Origin: Asterias amurensis
Lineage: Eukaryota > Echinodermata > Asteroidea > Forcipulatida > Asteriidae
DNA: 64,000 nt
Reading direction: 5' to 3'
Assembly (NCBI RefSeq): GCF_032118995.1
Contig: NC_092656.1
Location: forward strand, 9,119,761-9,183,760
Made by a program: the position numbers and the translations under genes. The notes under the pieces were generated by a model, which worked only from the letters and a program-made list of their open reading frames with translations, did no database searches and was not told the origin of the DNA. Below are positions 28,676 through 38,458 of this stretch, piece by piece (positions within the stretch are counted from its first letter, which is position 1; each line of letters opens with the position of its first letter).

Positions 28676-29125
28676 GTTAAAGGCACTGGGTGAATATCAC
28701 TCAGAATTGAGACTAGTCTTATGAGTTACGTACTCGTCCTGTGCTGACCGTAGGACTAGCCTTACACGTTTTTATTACAGGCTATCTTCTAAAGAGTCCC
28801 AGGACTTGGGTTAGGACTATCTATGTGAAATCGACCACTGGACACCTTAAGCATGGATGTAGAATTCTACCTCCATGCCACACTGTCAAAGACCAGTATT
28901 CTCACTTGGTGTCCAGCGTATATGTAAAAAGAAAATGGGGTGAATAATTGGTCATCGAAGTTGCAAGAAAGTAATAAAAGAAAATCACCCTAGTTGCACA
29001 AAAATTAATTTGTGTTTCTGATGCCTAAAAAGGCTTCACGTGTGAAGTCATTTAATATTGGAGTGAAATCTCTTTCTCAACAACTATGTGTTTCTTCAGA
29101 GGGGCCGGTTTTTTTTAAAAATTCT
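28676..29125 (-). mobile_element. TE-A copy interrupted by TE-T
   Basis: TTAAAGGCACTGG at 28677 is followed by a TE-T-like block (about 28690-28848); TE-A then resumes (ACACTGTCAAAGACCAG, CACTTGGTGTCC) down to GAGGGGCCGG. Both are degenerate. Confidence 0.6.
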
Positions 29126-29144
29126 TAACTATAAGTGCATGTTG

Positions 29145-29380
29145 AAAAAAGTGCGAACGTGTTCCGTCGACCAAGGACGTTTAATTTACTGCAAGGACGG
29201 TTTTGCACGGGGCGGACACAACTGCATATGCAAATGTGTCCGGGCGGACTTAATTGCATCATGCAGCAGCGTCTAGGCGGACACACTTGCATATGCAAAA
29301 CCGTCCGGCGGACATTATTGCATATGCAATGATGTTCTCCGGATAGTATTGCATAGAGGACATAATTGCATGCGACACCG
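29145..29380. repeat. TE-K arm with TTGCATATGCAA sub-repeats
   Basis: GAACGTGTTCCGTCGACCAAGG opens the block; GGCGGACA, TTGCATATGCAA and GTGTCCGGGCGG then recur about every 35-45 bases; it ends GGACATAATTGCATGCGACACC. It aligns with 56443-56645. Confidence 0.7.
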
Positions 29381-29493
29381 GTATACTTTCCCCTTTGACC
29401 AGAGTGGCACTTGTCTCACCTCGCCTGTTATAATTTCCTTTCTTTTACTTCCGCGGTGAGTCCTTGTGCAGTGTTTTGTCACTATAATTGCTG

Positions 29494-29829
29494 TTAAAGG
29501 CAGTGGACACTATTGGTTATTACTCAAATAAATCATTAACATGAAACCTTACTTTAACGAGTAACGGTGAGCTGTTGATAGTATAAAACAATGTGAGAAA
29601 CGGCTCCCTCTGAAGTAATGCAGTTTTCAAGAAAGCATTTATAATTTGAGGTCCGAAAGCACACAAATTCGTGTGACAAGGGTGTTTTTCTTCTTTAATT
29701 CATTCTCGCAACTTCGATGACCAATTGAGCTCAAATTTTTCACAGGTTTGTTATATTATGCATATGTTGAGATTTACCAAGTGAGAGGACTGGTCTTTGA
29801 CAATTACTAATAGTGTCCAGTGTCTTTAA
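29494..29829 (+). mobile_element. TE-A MITE, first of an inverted pair
   Basis: TTAA at 29494-29497 and 29826-29829. The central hairpin arm is deleted. Confidence 0.9.
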
Positions 29830-30211
29830 AGACAGTGGACACTATTGGTAATTGTCAAAGACTAGTCTTAATAGTTGGTGTATCTCAACATATGCATAAA
29901 ATAACAAACCTGTGACAATTTGAGCTCAATCGGTCGTCGAATTTGCGAGATAATAATGAAAGAAAAAACACCCTTGTCGCACGAAGTTGTGTGCTTTCTG
30001 ATGCTTGATTTCGAGACCTCAAATTCTAAACTTGAGGTCTCAAAATCAAATTCGTGGAAAATTACTTCTTTCTCGAAAACTACGTCACTTTAGAGGGAGC
30101 TATTACTCACAATGTTTTATACCATCAACCTCTCCCCATTACTCGTAATCAAGTAAGGTTTTATGATGATAATTGATTTGAGTAATTACCAATAGTGTCC
30201 AGTGTCTTTAA
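29826..30211 (-). mobile_element. TE-A MITE, second of the pair
   Basis: It shares the TTAA at 29826-29829 with the first copy and ends at TTAA 30208-30211. It is full length and in the opposite orientation. Confidence 0.92.
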
Positions 30212-30296
30212 GGAGGCTGTCATATAGCACAGTTATAGGGAGCTCATGAGGAATGTGAATGACTTTTGTGCTGGTGTTCACAAGCGATAGAAACGA

Positions 30297-30770
30297 GCAA
30301 TCAATCAATCAACAAGATTCAACATTATTGACAAAGCGCCTGAATCAAAGGTTTGCTCAAAGGCGCCGATAAGGAACATAAGACATAAATAAGACATAAA
30401 AAAAATGTCAGAGACCTCCTAAAATATAATGGGTTTTCACGTGTCTTTTATGTGTTGAAAGATGTTGTGTCCATGGTTGTACCATCCTTTCTTTATGGTT
30501 CTAGCTAGACAAAATTTAGTGATGGGCTCTATAAAATCAAATTTAGTCCACCAAGGGTGAGCAGTTCATGGGGACAGTGCTGATTGGCAACAGTGTCTTT
30601 TGCTCTCATAGTGCTGGGCGAAATGTTAGCTTTGGGCAGGTCCGCCCGGCACCGCCCACCTTGAAAACAACAAACTTGGGTCCCTGATGTGATCTGGAAG
30701 TCTATTCCAGAGTTTGGGTCTAGACTGAGATGGCTCTATCTGCAAATGCGACGACGAGACGCTTTCTTGG
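30297..30770 (-). mobile_element. LINE 3' remnant with (TTGA)n tail
   Basis: Read on the minus strand, one frame gives RPKLWNRLPDHIRDPSLLF, the typical end of a CR1/L2-like reverse transcriptase. The copy ends at a GATTGATTGATTG tail near 30300. Upstream coding is not preserved. Confidence 0.65.
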
Positions 30771-31324
30771 CAAAATGGTTATGTCATGAGTTATTTCTAC
30801 ACACCCAAGTTCTCTCATCCAGCCCCATTAGCTTGCTGCATGTCCATGATTGAATTAATTAGGGGCTTGTTTATGGACAGGCATTGAACATGAGAAGGAT
30901 AGCCTAGAAGTCAATATTTTTGTTGAAACAGGAGTCAGTGGAGTTTGCCATGAGATCCAGGGTGATGGGATTGAGCTTGCACGCACGTACCCACATGAGC
31001 CGGAGGCATTTTTTTTAACAATAAAAAGTAGGCATGTTTTGTGAATTGGCACAAAAGTGCCAATATAGTGCCCTCACGTTTCGACCTCAGCAAAGTCACT
31101 CTACTCTCTTTACATTTCGAGTTGTCTATTCACTCTTTTGCATTTAGAGTAACGTCCCTTGGTAACGTCCCCTGGATATTCATTGGAAATATTGGTGCGA
31201 GCCCTCATTTATCGCGGGTTTTACTTCTTGTGAATTGGCTCTGTAAAAATTAAAAAGGAGCTTGCATTGTACATGTATATCATGCATGAGTCATTATTTG
31301 GGCTGGTGAGAAGTTTGCAACCAG

Positions 31325-31566
31325 GGCCCAATTTCATAGAGCTGCTAAGCAGAAAAAATTGCTTAGCATGAAATTTCTTTCTTGATAAAAACAGGATTAA
31401 CAACCGAATTTCCAATCGTTGCATATTGCTTGGTACTGGTATTCAGCTGTTATTTGCTTATCCTGAAAGTCACGTGGAAATTCGGATTGTAATCCTGTTT
31501 TTATCAAGGAAGAAATTTCATGCTAAGGAAATGTTTGTGCTTAGCAGCTCATTGAAATTGGGCCCA
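31325..31566. mobile_element. TE-F palindromic element
   Basis: GGGCCCAATTTCATAGAGCTG at the left faces CAGCTCATTGAAATTGGGCCC at the right; TTGATAAAAACAGGATTA also faces its inverse. Relatives lie at 63720-64000 and probably 58695-58765. Confidence 0.8.
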
Positions 31567-31690
31567 GCTCAGTATTAGACTTGTTGACGAGAGAGGTAGT
31601 CTCACGGGAACAGTGTCACGAGAACCGCGGAGAGATTCTGAAAGCTATCTGACATCGACATTTTAACGACTTGTCTACAAGTCTAGCTAA
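31567..31690. repeat. Dispersed repeat ending in ACAAGTCTAGC
   Basis: TTAACGACTTGTCTACAAGTC at the right is the inverse of GACTTGTGGACAAGTCGTTAA near 9690, and the CTCACGAGA-type middle is shared. Confidence 0.4.
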
Positions 31691-32073
31691 CAATTGTTGT
31701 TTGAACCACCATTGGTCTCAGTGGGGTAACTCAACAAAGAGACATCGATCCGATGAACATAACGGCCAAAGTTTGATGACCTCCTTCGTGAACGATTGTC
31801 TATCTAAAGCCCGTATAAAAATTACGTCACAAACTCAACATAGCTTAATCACCCGTGCAAATAAAACACAAGACTGGAACAGGCTGGTCTAGGTTTCTAA
31901 GCTGGATATCTTAGCAAATTATTCAGCAAATCTCTAGACTTATTTTTGTTTTTTTAATCTATGGATGAAACTCTGTTGATCACGGTGAACGCTGAGTTCA
32001 TTGAGTGTAAAAAAGTCATGGTTGAACTACAAGCAATATAAAACATTACCATACCCTGGAAAATTATCATAAC

Positions 32074-32347
32074 TTAAAGGCAGTGGACACTATTGGTAAT
32101 TACTCAAAATATTTTTTAGCATAACATCTTACTTGGAAACGATTTTATACAACATGGTGAGAAACGGCTCTCTCTAGAAATTGAGGAGGTCTCGAAATCA
32201 AGCATCAGGAAGCACACAACTTTGTGCAACAAGGGCGTTTTTTCTTTTATTATTATCTCGCAGGTTTGTTATTTTTTGCATATGTTGAGATACACCAAGT
32301 GAGAAGAATGGTCTTTGACAATTACCAATAGTGTCCACTGTCTTTAA
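32074..32347 (+). mobile_element. TE-A MITE, internally deleted
   Basis: TTAA 32074-32077 and 32344-32347 with family ends; about 110 bp of the interior is missing. Confidence 0.85.
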
Positions 32348-32862
32348 AGCCATTGACGCGTTGGTAATTGTAAAAAAAAAAAGAGAGAAACAAAAAAAAC
32401 CCAAACAGTTCTCACGAGGTGTATCCATACAGAGGGTACAGATATGTAACATAATAACTGTGAAACCTTTGGCTCATTGGCCATCAGAAGTTTGAATAAA
32501 ATAATGAAAGAAATGACACCATTGTGGCACACATTTTATTGTGTGCCTTTTCAGATGCGTTACTTCATTCAAAGTATGCGTTACTTCATAGACCCCTTTA
32601 CAGATATACCAGAAGTGGTGATTATGATGCATTCTGGGAGAGTTTACGAGTAAGCTATGCACGTTTTTTGCGTGACGAACATCCTAAAACATCGCATCCT
32701 ATCCCGGAATGCATTGTTTTTTCCCTATCTGTAAAGGGGTCTATTCAGAGTGAGCCTTTTATCACAATGTTTTATCAGAAGCTCTACATTGCTCGTGACC
32801 AAGTAAGTTTTTTTGCTAAACATTATTTTTTAGTAATTACCAAAAGTGTCCAGTGCCTTTAA
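32344..32862 (-). mobile_element. TE-A copy carrying a nested element
   Basis: It shares TTAA with the previous copy and ends TTAA 32859-32862 (AAAAGTGTCCAGTGCCTTTAA). The nested element occupies 32587-32745. Confidence 0.75.
32587..32745. mobile_element. Nested short TIR element
   Basis: TAGACCCCTTTACAGATA and its exact inverse TATCTGTAAAGGGGTCTA bound about 155 bp, with TTCA on both outer sides. It interrupts TE-A, so it is the younger insertion. Confidence 0.85.
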
Positions 32863-33100
32863 GAAATATCCAGACTGTGCAGTGTCACAGTCCAATGCAC
32901 GCTTTCTAATAACGTACAATTTATACGTTCCCTCTTACAGCTCTAGGTACTTCACAGCGAAGAGTCAACTAAATGACAATGAAACAGGCGACTGGACATT
33001 ATTCGAAAAATCAATATGTTTCGCAAAGCAGCAGTTTTCGGTGCAGAACAATGATTACGCAATGTGCACCAGCCAGAAAGATTGAACAGTTGAATAGTTC

Positions 33101-33108
33101 TGACGTCA
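33101..33108. promoter_or_regulatory. CRE-like palindrome TGACGTCA, distal
   Basis: A perfect TGACGTCA lies about 350 bp upstream of the sulfotransferase ATG. A second is next to the ATG. Use in vivo is inferred from the motif only. Confidence 0.4.
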
Positions 33109-33445
33109 CCGCCACCAAGGACAGGGCACGCTGTTGTATGGGTGCATAGGGAAACACGGGTGCCACGGTAAACCAGCTTTTGTCAGAGAGCAGACTTTGA
33201 CCACATATCATTGAGCGACTATCACACACCCACGAATGCTCAGGAAAGTGAATTAGTGTGCGTTTCACTCCAGTTCGGTGTCCACAATCTCTATAATTTG
33301 ACACAAACGGTGATTATTCTCGCATTTTTGTCGTGAGATTAAGAGGAGGCTGACGGGCAACTTGACAAGATCCGCGACTGTTACAAGTCGGATGTGAGGT
33401 GAGACGTTACAAAATATCGTTCAGTCCGAACGCTGTACTTCTACC

Positions 33446-33453
33446 TGACGTCA
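33446..33453. promoter_or_regulatory. CRE-like palindrome TGACGTCA, proximal
   Basis: It ends two bases before the ATG at 33456. If transcription starts upstream, it lies in the 5' UTR; it could also be a downstream promoter element. Confidence 0.4.
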
Positions 33454-33455
33454 CT

Positions 33456-34442
33456 ATGTCAAACACAGTTAGAAGAGAGAGGTCTTTGAGTGCCATGAGC
33501 ATGCAAGGGAAGACGGTGTCGCCGAGTCACACAGATGGGATGAACTCGGCCAGAATGGCATGGACTGGTGATGACAGCAAAACAAAAAACAAAACAACAA
33601 CAACAACAACGGCTAAAGTGATGCTGTGGTCTGCTCCAAGATCGCTGTCCACTGTCTTTGAGCGGTCCATCATTGCCTTGGATGGGTCTGATGTCTATAA
33701 CGAGATGTACACTGCAGCGTATCTATTCGGTCCGGAGCGAATGTGGCTGAAGTTCATACCGTCTCTAGCGCCTACGCTTTCCCACTCCCGCGTCAAGGAG
33801 AAACTGGAGAAAGCATCACAGAAAAACCAGTCAGCCAGTGTGATCTTCGCCAAGGATTTCGGCTTCGCGGTGGCAGGGCATCTCGAAGATATTCCCGAGG
33901 ACTTTGTACACACCTTCCTGATCCGGGATCCCGTGAAGGTCTTCACGTCTCTGAAACCCCGCCTTGAGGCCTCCCGGATAACCAAGATGGTGGTCGGCAC
34001 AGACATCACTGGGTGCATCCCGGCCGATGGGTACACCATCAAGGAACTCTACGACCTCTTCGAGTACGTCGAGCACAAATATCGGAAGACACCTATAGTC
34101 ATCGACGCGGACGATCTCCTCAGTGACCCGGAGGGTATGTTGAAACAGTATTGCCTGGCCACTGGGATCCCATTCGATGAGCAAATGATGCATTGGAACC
34201 CGGCAAAGGTAGGGTCACTCAAGTGGCACTGTCCCCGCGTCCTGCGGGCCACGAACCGCCTGATGGGGTGGTACAATGCCGCTCTGAACAGCTCCGGTTT
34301 CCGGAAGCCCACACCGAAAAAGAAAGTGGAAATGTCTGAACTGCAGCCTGATGTCAGAGAGGCCATCGAATTTACAACTCCTTACTACCAAGCCATGTAT
34401 AAGATGAGACTTCGACCAGAGGAGAGTGAAGACTCGAACTGA
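33456..34442 (+). CDS. P-loop sulfotransferase-like protein (single exon)
   Basis: The 328-residue frame begins at an ATG with A at -3 and ends TGA 34440-34442. The first 50 or so residues are low complexity, with a Thr run coded by an ACA repeat. The domain then starts KVMLWSAPRSLSTVFERSI, the 5'-phosphosulfate-binding P-loop (about residues 56-70), followed by a HTFLIRDPVKVFTSL block (about 152-166) that fits the 3'-phosphate-binding site. A family-typical tail, IDADDLLSDPEGML, KQYCLATGIPFDEQM and W-(N)PAK, follows. By family knowledge such proteins transfer sulfate from PAPS, but many of this intronless, expanded invertebrate group have no known substrate. No signal peptide or membrane anchor is evident, so a cytosolic place is likely. 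It is much more GC-rich than its surroundings. AATAAA follows at 34465-34470. A GAG|GTGAGA donor-like site at about 33398 could mark a 5' UTR exon. Confidence 0.88.
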   Translation: MSNTVRRERSLSAMSMQGKTVSPSHTDGMNSARMAWTGDDSKTKNKTTTTTTAKVMLWSAPRSLSTVFERSIIALDGSDVYNEMYTAAYLFGPERMWLKFIPSLAPTLSHSRVKEKLEKASQKNQSASVIFAKDFGFAVAGHLEDIPEDFVHTFLIRDPVKVFTSLKPRLEASRITKMVVGTDITGCIPADGYTIKELYDLFEYVEHKYRKTPIVIDADDLLSDPEGMLKQYCLATGIPFDEQMMHWNPAKVGSLKWHCPRVLRATNRLMGWYNAALNSSGFRKPTPKKKVEMSELQPDVREAIEFTTPYYQAMYKMRLRPEESEDSN

Positions 34443-34464
34443 TTGGGTTGTGTAAGTTAACTAA

Positions 34465-34470
34465 AATAAA
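34465..34470 (+). terminator. Polyadenylation signal of the sulfotransferase-like gene
   Basis: AATAAA lies 22 bases after the stop codon. Confidence 0.55.
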
Positions 34471-35855
34471 CACAAAATGTGAACCAATGCAAACTGAGTA
34501 TTAGGCTTGATGGAGCTACAAAAATGCAGAAAATGTGTGTTATTTTGTGTTATTCTGTTAAAACCGTTTATGTAAAGTTATAACTAAACTCAAAGTTAAT
34601 ACTACCAACCTTAAACAAGGTGCTATAACTCTGACAATACAATGTCGCATGTTCATCAATCGCTCTTGGTTTATTTGTGAACATTGACATTGGAAGTTGG
34701 GTTTTGACAGTGTGAATATTGTCTTAGTAATATTTACACGAACACCAGTGAAACAGAAACATATTATGTTGATTTGAACTTGAAAAAATCTACATTTTCT
34801 TGTCAATGTGTCCATATGACATCAGCTATTCTGTTTGTGGTTTGGGCACACCGAGAACTATGTCTTCAGTATTGCATTGTGCTTTGAATCGGGAAGGCAC
34901 ATCCTTATGGGTTTGCAGCATATACAAACACTCAACACATGACAAGTACACTTTTACAGTGTTCGTAACAGACTTTCAGTGCACCATTAGCCAAGTCCCC
35001 CTTCCTTCAAACCTTTCAACTTTGAGTTAGTTCCAGTTGCAAAATTTCCACCATGATTTGGCACACGTCACAATTCAGTGGCTATGCTTATCACAGGCTA
35101 ACACAAATCCGAGCAAACTTCAAAAATACATCAGCCAACATGTACAAGCCCCCTTCTTTACAGCAAATGGCTAACTTATTATTTAGATATGCAAATATAA
35201 TTTGTGTCAATACACTTTGTACATCCTTCAGCATCGGTCTATCAAGCGCATGTACAGAGAGCAAGTGGGGGAAAGGGTATTATATGAAAAAGCTAAAGTA
35301 GCTTTTTACATAACAGATTTGAGTTACCAATTCACCTAGTTTAGCCAAATTAGCATAAGCTAATTTGATCAGCGCATGTATAGAAACCCTACGTCACAAT
35401 TAAAATGCCGTTTACTCGCAGAATGCCCCTGTAAGCTTACCTTCTAATTTGATTTTGAGTCAGTTCAAGATGTACTTTTCCAAATTGGATTGAGGGCATG
35501 TCTTGATACAGACGTTCGTAGGTAATTAACTTATCACTTGGCCCAAAGGAAGTGATACAGAACGAGATAAACATGAGTTAGAAAACCTCCGTAGTTTCAA
35601 GAAGGATTTTTTTATTGATACTTTAATAAGGTTAAGGGCGTGGCCATTTTCATTATTTCATTGAGCTCAGTGTAACCAAACCGAGGCTGAGAGGCAACCA
35701 GTCTAGTACTTTGACGACTTAATAATGTTCACAATGGTTAATGCTAATCAAATTAAGTTTTGCCTTGTGGAATACTATAGTTAGCTGGTAGGCTTGTGGA
35801 CATTCTAATCGGGTGAAATGTCATAATTCATCCACAAAATGATCAAAATACGACT
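34471..35855. other. No gene recognised
   Basis: AT-rich spacer downstream of the sulfotransferase-like gene. No supported exon or repeat family seen. Confidence 0.45.
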
Positions 35856-35861
35856 ATTAGC

Positions 35862-35990
35862 TTTTTATGAGGTATGGCGGACCAATCGGAGTGCACTGTT
35901 TGGTTTTGGTAATAAAATACACAAACAAATCCACCCAAACCTAATAGTGTTGTAGTATTGTGTCCACCATTATCTAAAAATGGCTGCCAC
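35862..35990. mobile_element. TE-G element
   Basis: TATGAGGTATGGCGGACC, GAGTGCACTGTTTGG, then ATAGTGTTGTAGTATTGTGTC match TE-G at 26725. Confidence 0.65.
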
Positions 35991-35999
35991 ATTCCGATT

Positions 36000-36836
36000 C
36001 TAGTGGTTTTTGACTTGTCCATATGTTGTATTGTGCTACAGAACTCCTTGAATACTTTGTAGTCGCTCAAAGAATAGCCTTGGCCATCAGTGAGTTAGTA
36101 AACCACAAATAATCGCATTGACCCTAACCCCATTGTTATTACAATTTGACTCTTCCTATGACTTGCATGGCTTATCGCCATTAAACCTTCACCTAAAGGA
36201 AGGTCTACTTAATCGATAACGGTTTGAAAAGTTCAGGAGTGTACTGGTTGTAGAACAGCAGTGTTCAACTGTGACGTCGTGATTTGTGCCATGTGATTTT
36301 GGTTCAAGCATGGTTGTTTTCAATTAAGCTGACATAGCTTTTTTTTCTTCAAAAAAACAAAACACCTGTGTTGGCCCAATTTCGTTTTCATTAAAATGAA
36401 TATGGGCAATTCCCACGTGTTTTTTTGAGAAAAGGCCAATACTTATTTTGACAATAAGCTGTTAGTGCTTGTTTTTCTGTTATTTGTTCATAGGACGAAC
36501 TCGGATAGCCATTTCAGCCAAAATATCTTACTCGTGCCTGTATGCCATATTCCATGCTATGACAACGACCTTTGGAACCCTCAACTATTTCCACTATCAG
36601 CCCACTATATTGCGGACTTTGTGACAAACATGTTTATGTGACAAACATGTCTAGGAAAGTAGAATACCATTCATCTACACAACAATCCAATGGAAAATAT
36701 AAAAAAGTATCCACGGGCAACTATAAATACTGCCCTGAACTTAAAAGGCTGATGAATAAGCCCCAGAGGCAATGGTTCTGCCCTAGTAATTTATTCGTAT
36801 ATATCAACAAAGCTCTGTCACGGTTTTGTGGTTTGA
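36000..36836. other. No gene recognised
   Basis: Spacer between TE-G and TE-B. A few open frames exist but none resembles a known protein or has flanking splice sites that agree. Confidence 0.4.
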
Positions 36837-37226
36837 TTAAAGGAACACATTGCCTTGGATCGGTCGAGTTGGTCTTTGGAAAGCGTTTGTAACCGTTTTT
36901 TATAAAATGCATATGGCTGAAAAGATGTTGTAAAAGTAGAATATAATGATCCACACAAACATGCCTCGAAATTGCGTGGTTTTCCCTTTACCTTGTCGAC
37001 TAACACGTCGGCCATTTATGGGGGTCAAAATTTTGACTCCCATAAATGGCCGACCGTGTTAGTTCGCACAGTAGAAGGAAAACCACGCAATTTCGAGGCA
37101 AACTTGTGCGGATCATTGTATTCTACTTTTAAAACATCTTTCCAACCATATGCATTATATAAAAAACGGTTACAAACGCTTTTGTTTTGACCAACTCGTC
37201 CGATCCAAGGCAACGTGTTCCTTTAA
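36837..37226. mobile_element. TE-B palindromic MITE, full length
   Basis: TTAA 36837-36840 and 37223-37226; ends AAAGGAACACATTGCCTTGG and its inverse. The centre GGGGTCAAAATTTTGACTCC is palindromic. Confidence 0.92.
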
Positions 37227-37587
37227 TAGGTTTTTATTTCAGAAGTTAGTCTATAAACTGACCAACGCATATAGATGACTTGTGGTATTATTTGTAAGCC
37301 TAGTCTAAGCCCGTATATTATGCACGACAGAAATTACTGTCTGTTAACATCATATACATGTAAAAGTACTCTCGCAATCTTCTATTGTGAATTCATAATT
37401 ATGCAGCACTGTGTTGTTTGCCCTTGCTCGTGTTAACATAACTCTGTTATAGCGCCTGGGGGCTGGGTTCGTCTGGTTTTGGTTCTCTGTCTATTTAGTC
37501 TGCTCAGGGGGTTCTATAGAAAATGGTAAAAAAGGCTTTATCTTCCAGAGCGGAGAGGCTGTATTACTGCAAACTTGATTTAAGAAT

Positions 37588-38096
37588 ATGCAAGGCCTGG
37601 GATCGACTTTACAAAGACTTAGTACTAGAGTCCTAACCTTGGACTAGGACATTTTCAAAACTTAAGGCTAGTCCTAAGCTAGTACGGGAAACTCGTTCCA
37701 ACTCGAGATAAGACTAGTCTTAAAAGCAGTGGACACTATTGGTAATTACTCAAAATAATTATTAGCATAAAACCTTTCTTGGTGACGAGTGATGATGGGG
37801 AGATGGTATGAAACATTGTGCCAAATTTTCGAGAAAGAAGTAATTTTCCACGAATTTGATTTCGAGACCGCAGATTTAGAACTTGAGGTCTCGAAATTAA
37901 CCATCTTAACGCACACACCTTCGCGTGACAAGAATATTGTCTTCTTTCATTTTTATCTCGCATTTCGATGACCGATTGGACTCAAATTTTCACAGGTTAG
38001 TTATTTTATGCACTATGTTGAGATGTACCAACTAGTAAGGATAGTCTTTGACATTTACCAATAGTGTCCACTGCCTTTAACTCTTTGTAAAAACCA
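37588..38096. mobile_element. TE-T element split by TE-A
   Basis: GATCGACTTTACAAAGACTTAG at the left and ACTCGAGATAAGACTAGTCTTAA up to 37723; after TE-A the right end resumes as CTCTTTGTAAAAACC. The undisturbed form of this junction is at 841-880. Confidence 0.8.
37720..38080 (+). mobile_element. TE-A MITE inside TE-T
   Basis: TTAA 37720-37723 and 38077-38080. It is full family structure with a small deletion in the left half. Confidence 0.9.
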
Positions 38097-38317
38097 AACC
38101 CTGGATTTTGAGGTATCAAAATAAACCCAAGCTGCTGCCATGAACCTCAAAGTCAAACACTATGCCCTGTTTAGATTTCATTTCCACATGAGTTAGATTC
38201 TTATTTAAAGACAGACACGGTGTCTGGCGTAAACACAAACACTGCATTCGTAGTTATGCCAATAGCATAATATTGTTAGTTTGTGGCAGACAATATTTGA
38301 ATAACAACAGGTGTCCA

Positions 38318-38458
38318 GGGGTGGATTTCACAAAGAGTTAGGACTAGTCTTATCTCGAGTTAGGACCAGTTACTCGTCCTAACTTAGGACTATCCATGGA
38401 ATTTCTATATCTTCTAGGACTAGTCCTAAGTTAGGACTGGTCCTAACTCTTTGTAAAT
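38318..38458. mobile_element. TE-T palindromic element
   Basis: GGGGTGGATTTCACAAAGAG, TTAGGACTAGTC at the left faces GGACTGGTCCTAACTCTTTG at the right. Confidence 0.8.
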
